Source: Panorpa germanica
Lineage: Eukaryota; Arthropoda; Insecta; Mecoptera; Panorpidae
Length of the DNA: 64,000 nucleotides
Assembly (NCBI GenBank): GCA_963678705.1
Contig: OY783205.1
Coordinates: 806,001 to 870,000 of the forward strand
Direction: 5' to 3'
Shown: positions 60,346 through 64,000 of the stretch, one piece after another
How positions within the stretch are numbered: position 1 is the first letter of the stretch
Layout: the number at the start of each line of letters is the position of its first letter
Translations under genes and position numbers: made by a program
The notes under the pieces: generated by a model
Databases searched by the model: none
What the model saw: only the letters and a program-made list of their open reading frames with translations
What the model was told of the DNA's origin: nothing

Positions 60346-61139
60346 TTTCAATTCAATTCATTTTCCAGAAATAAACAGTTTTAACAGTTCCTTTATGTAA
60401 AGGAAATAAGTGAAAATAATATATCTTTTGATAATACTTTTTGTTTTAAGATTTTTTAAAATAAGAAAATTCTCCCACCCTGTATAATAACCGTACCCAT
60501 ATTTCCCACTATTATTACTGGAAACACTTACAATACCAAGTAAATAGTTTCTGCAATGAAAGATTTGTTTAACACAGGCAGCTCGACATTATTCCTATAC
60601 GTTCACGTATAGGGCTAAATAGGTTTATATGAAGTTTTGAATATCATCCTCATTTGAGCCTGAACATAGTAATTTGTCCGATAACTGCCACATGTAAGCT
60701 CAAAGAACGAACAAAAATCCCATGTAAAATATCCTCTTTTTTTCTACCTGCATGAACCCAGAAACAGGTTCTTTTAGGTCGACAATAGGGTTAAAATTTC
60801 GACTCGGATAAGCTGAGGCATATCATATTCTATTAAGACATCAATCTGACAATCACATTACTACGATTACGACAACTTGGCTGGCTATATCGCATTATTT
60901 GTAATATAATACCTGTGCATTTTTGGAAATTTGTGTATCATATAGGTCAAGTTATATTTGCTTGGCATTTGGTGAATTAGTTAATTACCAGTCTTGAAAT
61001 AAATGTACTCTATCCGGAGGTAAGGAATCTAATCCGGAGCTAAGAATACCTAGTTATTAGAGTACACGATCTAACTACGTCGGTCCGGTCACTTCGGTTT
61101 TATACCAGTATGAGTTACTTCGTGTGAAAACAACAGTAT
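60346..61139. other. Non-coding DNA
   Basis: CCACCCTGTATAATA at 60476 may be the outer end of the mariner-like element. Otherwise nothing was recognised. Confidence 0.3.
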
Positions 61140-61142
61140 TAG

Positions 61143-61650
61143 GCCTGTAGCACACTTCAAGCGTATTTAAGTGAATTTTCACCGCATGTTTTCGCGCTAC
61201 TACGCTTTACCGATTCGAACACTGTAAATGTAATGAACTCGCACACTGCAAACGACAAAGCCGTCCGAATACGGGCGTTACGTAGGTACTCGAAGTATAT
61301 ATTAGCGAATTTTATTCAAGGGTATGTATACATGGAAGAGACCAAACGAATAGATTGGAAGAGGTATAAAAGAGAATGCGATAGTCTCTCTCTCTCTCTC
61401 TCTTTCATAACAGTGGTATATCGATAAAAATTAAAGTAAGAGTTTGCTCTCGTGATAAATTATGTTAGTGCAACTCCAACTCCAACTAGAGTACACAAAT
61501 TTGACTTGGCGTATTGTCGTATCGATACGTGGGTATACGTACGTATTGTGATTGTGACACAACACATGCAAAGAACACAGGAGTCGGCCTGTTTTAAGAG
61601 TTGTAGCCGCTCAACCAAACCACCGATTTACGCCCGAATCTTAAAATTAT
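61143..61650. mobile_element. Harbinger-like MITE, third copy (right end missing)
   Basis: The left end GGCCTGTAGCACACTTCAAG follows TTA, a TWA-type flank. Inner blocks match 53390-53759 in order: GTAAATGTAATGAACTCGC, TTTCATAACAGTGG, ATCGATAAAAATTA, ATGTTAGTGCAA, TTGTCGTATCGATACG, ACACATGCAAAGAACACA, GTTGTAGCCGCTCAACC and TTACGCCCGAAT. A CT-dinucleotide run (61385-61402) lies within. The right terminal repeat seen in the other copies is not present after 61640. Confidence 0.75.
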
Positions 61651-61752
61651 CTTAAATTAATCTAATTTGTATTAGGTATTATATGTTGTGTTTTTCTCAA
61701 ATTACTGCATCTATTTTGCAAGATCTATTGTATTGTAATATAATCAATTAAA

Positions 61753-61795
61753 TTGATAACAACCAAACTCAGAAAATATAATGCTGGTCCGAGAA
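61753..61795 (-). repeat. SINE fragment
   Basis: On the minus strand the order CGGACCAGCATTATATTTTC, TGAGTTTGGTTGTTATCAA matches the body of the copies at 7608 and 50420. The tRNA-like head is missing. Confidence 0.5.
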
Positions 61796-63205
61796 TTATA
61801 AAATTACACCTTCCACGAATTTTTTTGTAGATACTAATATTATCTAAAAGTTTTGTGAATAACTTAATAAATAAATTTTTAATTAAGGAGCGAGAATGCT
61901 TACGTAATAACTATTCTTAACAGACATTTTTTTGACTATAAATTTAAATAATAATATATAATAAAGAAAGTGGAAGCAGATATTGGAGTACAGAGTAAGT
62001 CCTAATGTAAAATGTAGGATATCTGCCAAGGAAGTGGAAAAATTAGAGCACATTAAGAGTAGGTGATTTGGATACCTTCGAAAGAGTAGTAGACCTAATA
62101 TAGCAGAGTTTAGATTTAATTATTCTTTCTGCTATCTTATTCATTGTTCAAAGTAGGGTGATAGGTTTGTAAATTTTTGCAACAATGTCTTTAAAACAGG
62201 CACGAACTCATTTTGCCATTTAAAAAAAAATTACCAAAAGGGAAGATGATTACAATTTTGTCTAAGAGCATAAATTGTCAGAAAATTGATAGTAAAAAAA
62301 TGCATATGGAAAAGCAGATAGATATAACATATGACTTTTTAAGAACGGTGATAAGATCTTGTACTTATAGTCGTACTACTATTACATTTAGTCGTTATAT
62401 GTATATACAGTAGAAGTTGGGTAGATTTTAATATGCTCTTTAAATTCGCACCGATCTTGGCGTTTCTTTTGTTTTCATTAATTCTTGCCATATAGCAGTT
62501 ATTGGAGGGAATTTAAATTAAGAATAGTGTGATGATATTTAATAAATTAATCAAATTCTATACTTATATTTTTCTTTACACTTGCAATCAAATATATCAA
62601 ATTCATGTTTAAAGTATCATTTCTACTTACTATTTTAATTTTGTTTATAATTTCAAATTTAATTTAAATTGTATAACATATGGAAATATCCGTGTCATTT
62701 TCTACACCAATTTTAATTTAAAATTTAATTTCAGTTTTGGGTGTCTTTTTAGCATCTAAGATCCAAGGTTAAAAATACTAAATCTGTATCCTACTTTAAT
62801 AAGTGCAAACAAACTCCACAGAATATCATTATGGAAAAGAACATTTATGTGTCAACAAAACGAAGAACAATTAACGAGAACTGTCAAAATATATATTACT
62901 AACGAAGCTCAAATTAAACTCAATTAAAATACGGGTAAATGTGACAAAGAATGCCTAATTCTGATTAACCTAAAATCTAGATTATAATGTAAATGACAGG
63001 ATTTAATCGTTTGCACATCCTTTAGAGTAATTTACCTTTGGTATTCCTATTAAAAGTATATTAACGTTCAATAATTCATCAAAATCCTTAACATATTACC
63101 AACCACTTGTACAACAGCAATTCTTTGGAGTGTTTTGTATCGGGATGAAAACTTGAACAGTTTTGCAGAAATTGGTTGCGTTTGAGATTACTAAACATTT
63201 GTAAT
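61796..63205. other. AT-rich non-coding DNA
   Basis: The 66-codon frame at 62213 is not recognisable. No other feature was seen. Confidence 0.3.
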
Positions 63206-63208
63206 TGA

Positions 63209-63337
63209 ACGGCCGCCATTTTGTTATTCAAATATATTCGTTGCTACTTACGCGTATCACTTTCCAATCCAATATGGAAAAGTCCGCGATTGTTATAGGC
63301 AATGTTCAAGCGAGCGAGGACATTAATAAAATATACA
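63209..63337 (+). CDS. Possible first exon of a gene (unrecognised)
   Basis: ACGGCCGCCATTTTG at 63209 resembles the YY1-type GCCGCCATTTT element found at transcription starts of many housekeeping genes. About 55 bases later an ATG (63274) opens EKSAIVIGNVQASEDINKIY, which has good protein composition. A strong GTGAGT donor follows at 63338, in line with a short first exon. The frame itself would stop at 63352 if not spliced. No second exon was recognised before the LINE remnant at the window edge. The product is unknown. Confidence 0.3.
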
Positions 63338-63599
63338 GTGAGTGGAAAAAATAATAAAGAAGATGTCGTCAGGTAAATTATAAGAGTTGTATGTACAACT
63401 TCCTCTAGAAATTATAGAATTGCTAAGTCGTAGCAATAGTAAGATGAACAAGCTTTTTAGATTTATTAATACTCGTATTTATAATTTATTTTTTAATAAA
63501 TCTGCCTATAAAGACTTGGCTTGCTTAGAATTGGCTTGTACGGTATATATGTCCAATGACAAAATCCGATAGTTAAAGAATACAATAATTAGGTTAGAC

Positions 63600-64000
63600 T
63601 AATTTAGATTAAAGGATTAGATTTATTTAATTAGTTCTTGTGGAGTATTTCTTTTTAATCTATTATATATTTTCTTGAGACTCATTAGATGTTAAATTGG
63701 TTCGGATGGTTTTCAATCCGTTTCTTGTAGATTTCAATTCGAGGTTTCTTAATTTTTGGGATTAACTGGTGATATACCAAGTAATTGCAAAGATATTTTG
63801 ACTGGAATCTTTAGAATTTCATGATTCAAATTGGCTGATGTACTCCACAATCGAATTCCATAAGACCAGATCGATTTTAGGATGCATTTGTAGAGGAGTA
63901 AGCTAATGTTTAGAGAAAATAGTGATTTACGGTTGATTTATCCAGTATAATTTTAGTCCTAATAATGCTTTTCGTTTAGAAAATATGTTTTTGCGAGATG
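63600..64000 (-). mobile_element. LINE reverse transcriptase 3' remnant, cut by the window edge
   Basis: Minus-strand reading from about 63900 gives LLLYKCILKSIWSYGIRLWS (family: LLYKxxLKPIWTYGIxLWG), then ILKIPVKISLQLLG and finally IYNRLKRNTPQELIK (family: RLKRxxPxDL) near 63640. Frameshifts and in-frame stops are present. It is related to 23740-24080. The element continues beyond position 64000. Confidence 0.7.

Overview
The window looks like AT-rich nuclear DNA from an insect, most likely a hemipteran-type genome. The evidence is a spliced CYP4-family cytochrome P450 gene with short GT/AG introns, a THAP-type zinc-finger exon, and many decayed insect-type transposable elements: non-LTR retrotransposons, BEL/Pao, mariner, PIF/Harbinger and a tRNA-like SINE. 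There is no operon structure, and no rRNA or CRISPR array was recognised. Most open frames in this AT-rich DNA are fortuitous. Only those with recognisable motifs or splice logic are annotated as genes.

Layout. 1-660: the 5' part of a THAP-domain gene. 1.4-2.2 kb: BEL/Pao and LINE remnants. 3.8-4.9 kb: a decayed partial copy of the promoter and first exons of the P450. 6.2-9.85 kb: the complete P450 gene, nine exons and 538 codons. Every splice phase agrees, but intron 5 has no AG acceptor. 10.8-12.1 kb: a mariner remnant and a LINE reverse-transcriptase remnant, both on the minus strand. 12.8-13.8 kb: two unrecognised but protein-like frames, possibly a captured gene or an endogenous viral element. 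15.8-30 kb: LINE tails, a minisatellite, and a duplicated segment, one copy of which is split by a LINE insertion with a 21-bp target duplication. 31.7-32.4 kb: a non-autonomous element with terminal inverted repeats and TTAA flanks. 34.6-41.4 kb: an unclassified repeat that ends in a CGTCGC-type motif, LINE pieces and short tandem arrays. 46.6 kb: a Harbinger transposase remnant. 51.3-53.8 kb: a LINE split by a Harbinger-like MITE with TAA flanks, followed by a second MITE copy. 57-60.4 kb: a candidate solo LTR, a BEL/Pao integrase, and a mariner-like (DUF4817-type) element carrying its own insertion. 61.1-64 kb: a third MITE copy, a SINE piece, a possible gene start and a LINE running off the right edge.

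How it works together: only the P450 can be called a functional-looking gene, for a membrane-bound monooxygenase, and even it has a splice lesion that must be checked. The rest is mainly a record of transposition, with several nested insertions whose order can be read. I found no convincing new multi-gene system. The most useful leads are the P450 duplication and splice defect, the SINE and MITE families, the LINE insertion with an antisense 5' segment, the unrecognised frames at 12.8-13.8 kb, and a strongly strand-biased nonamer.
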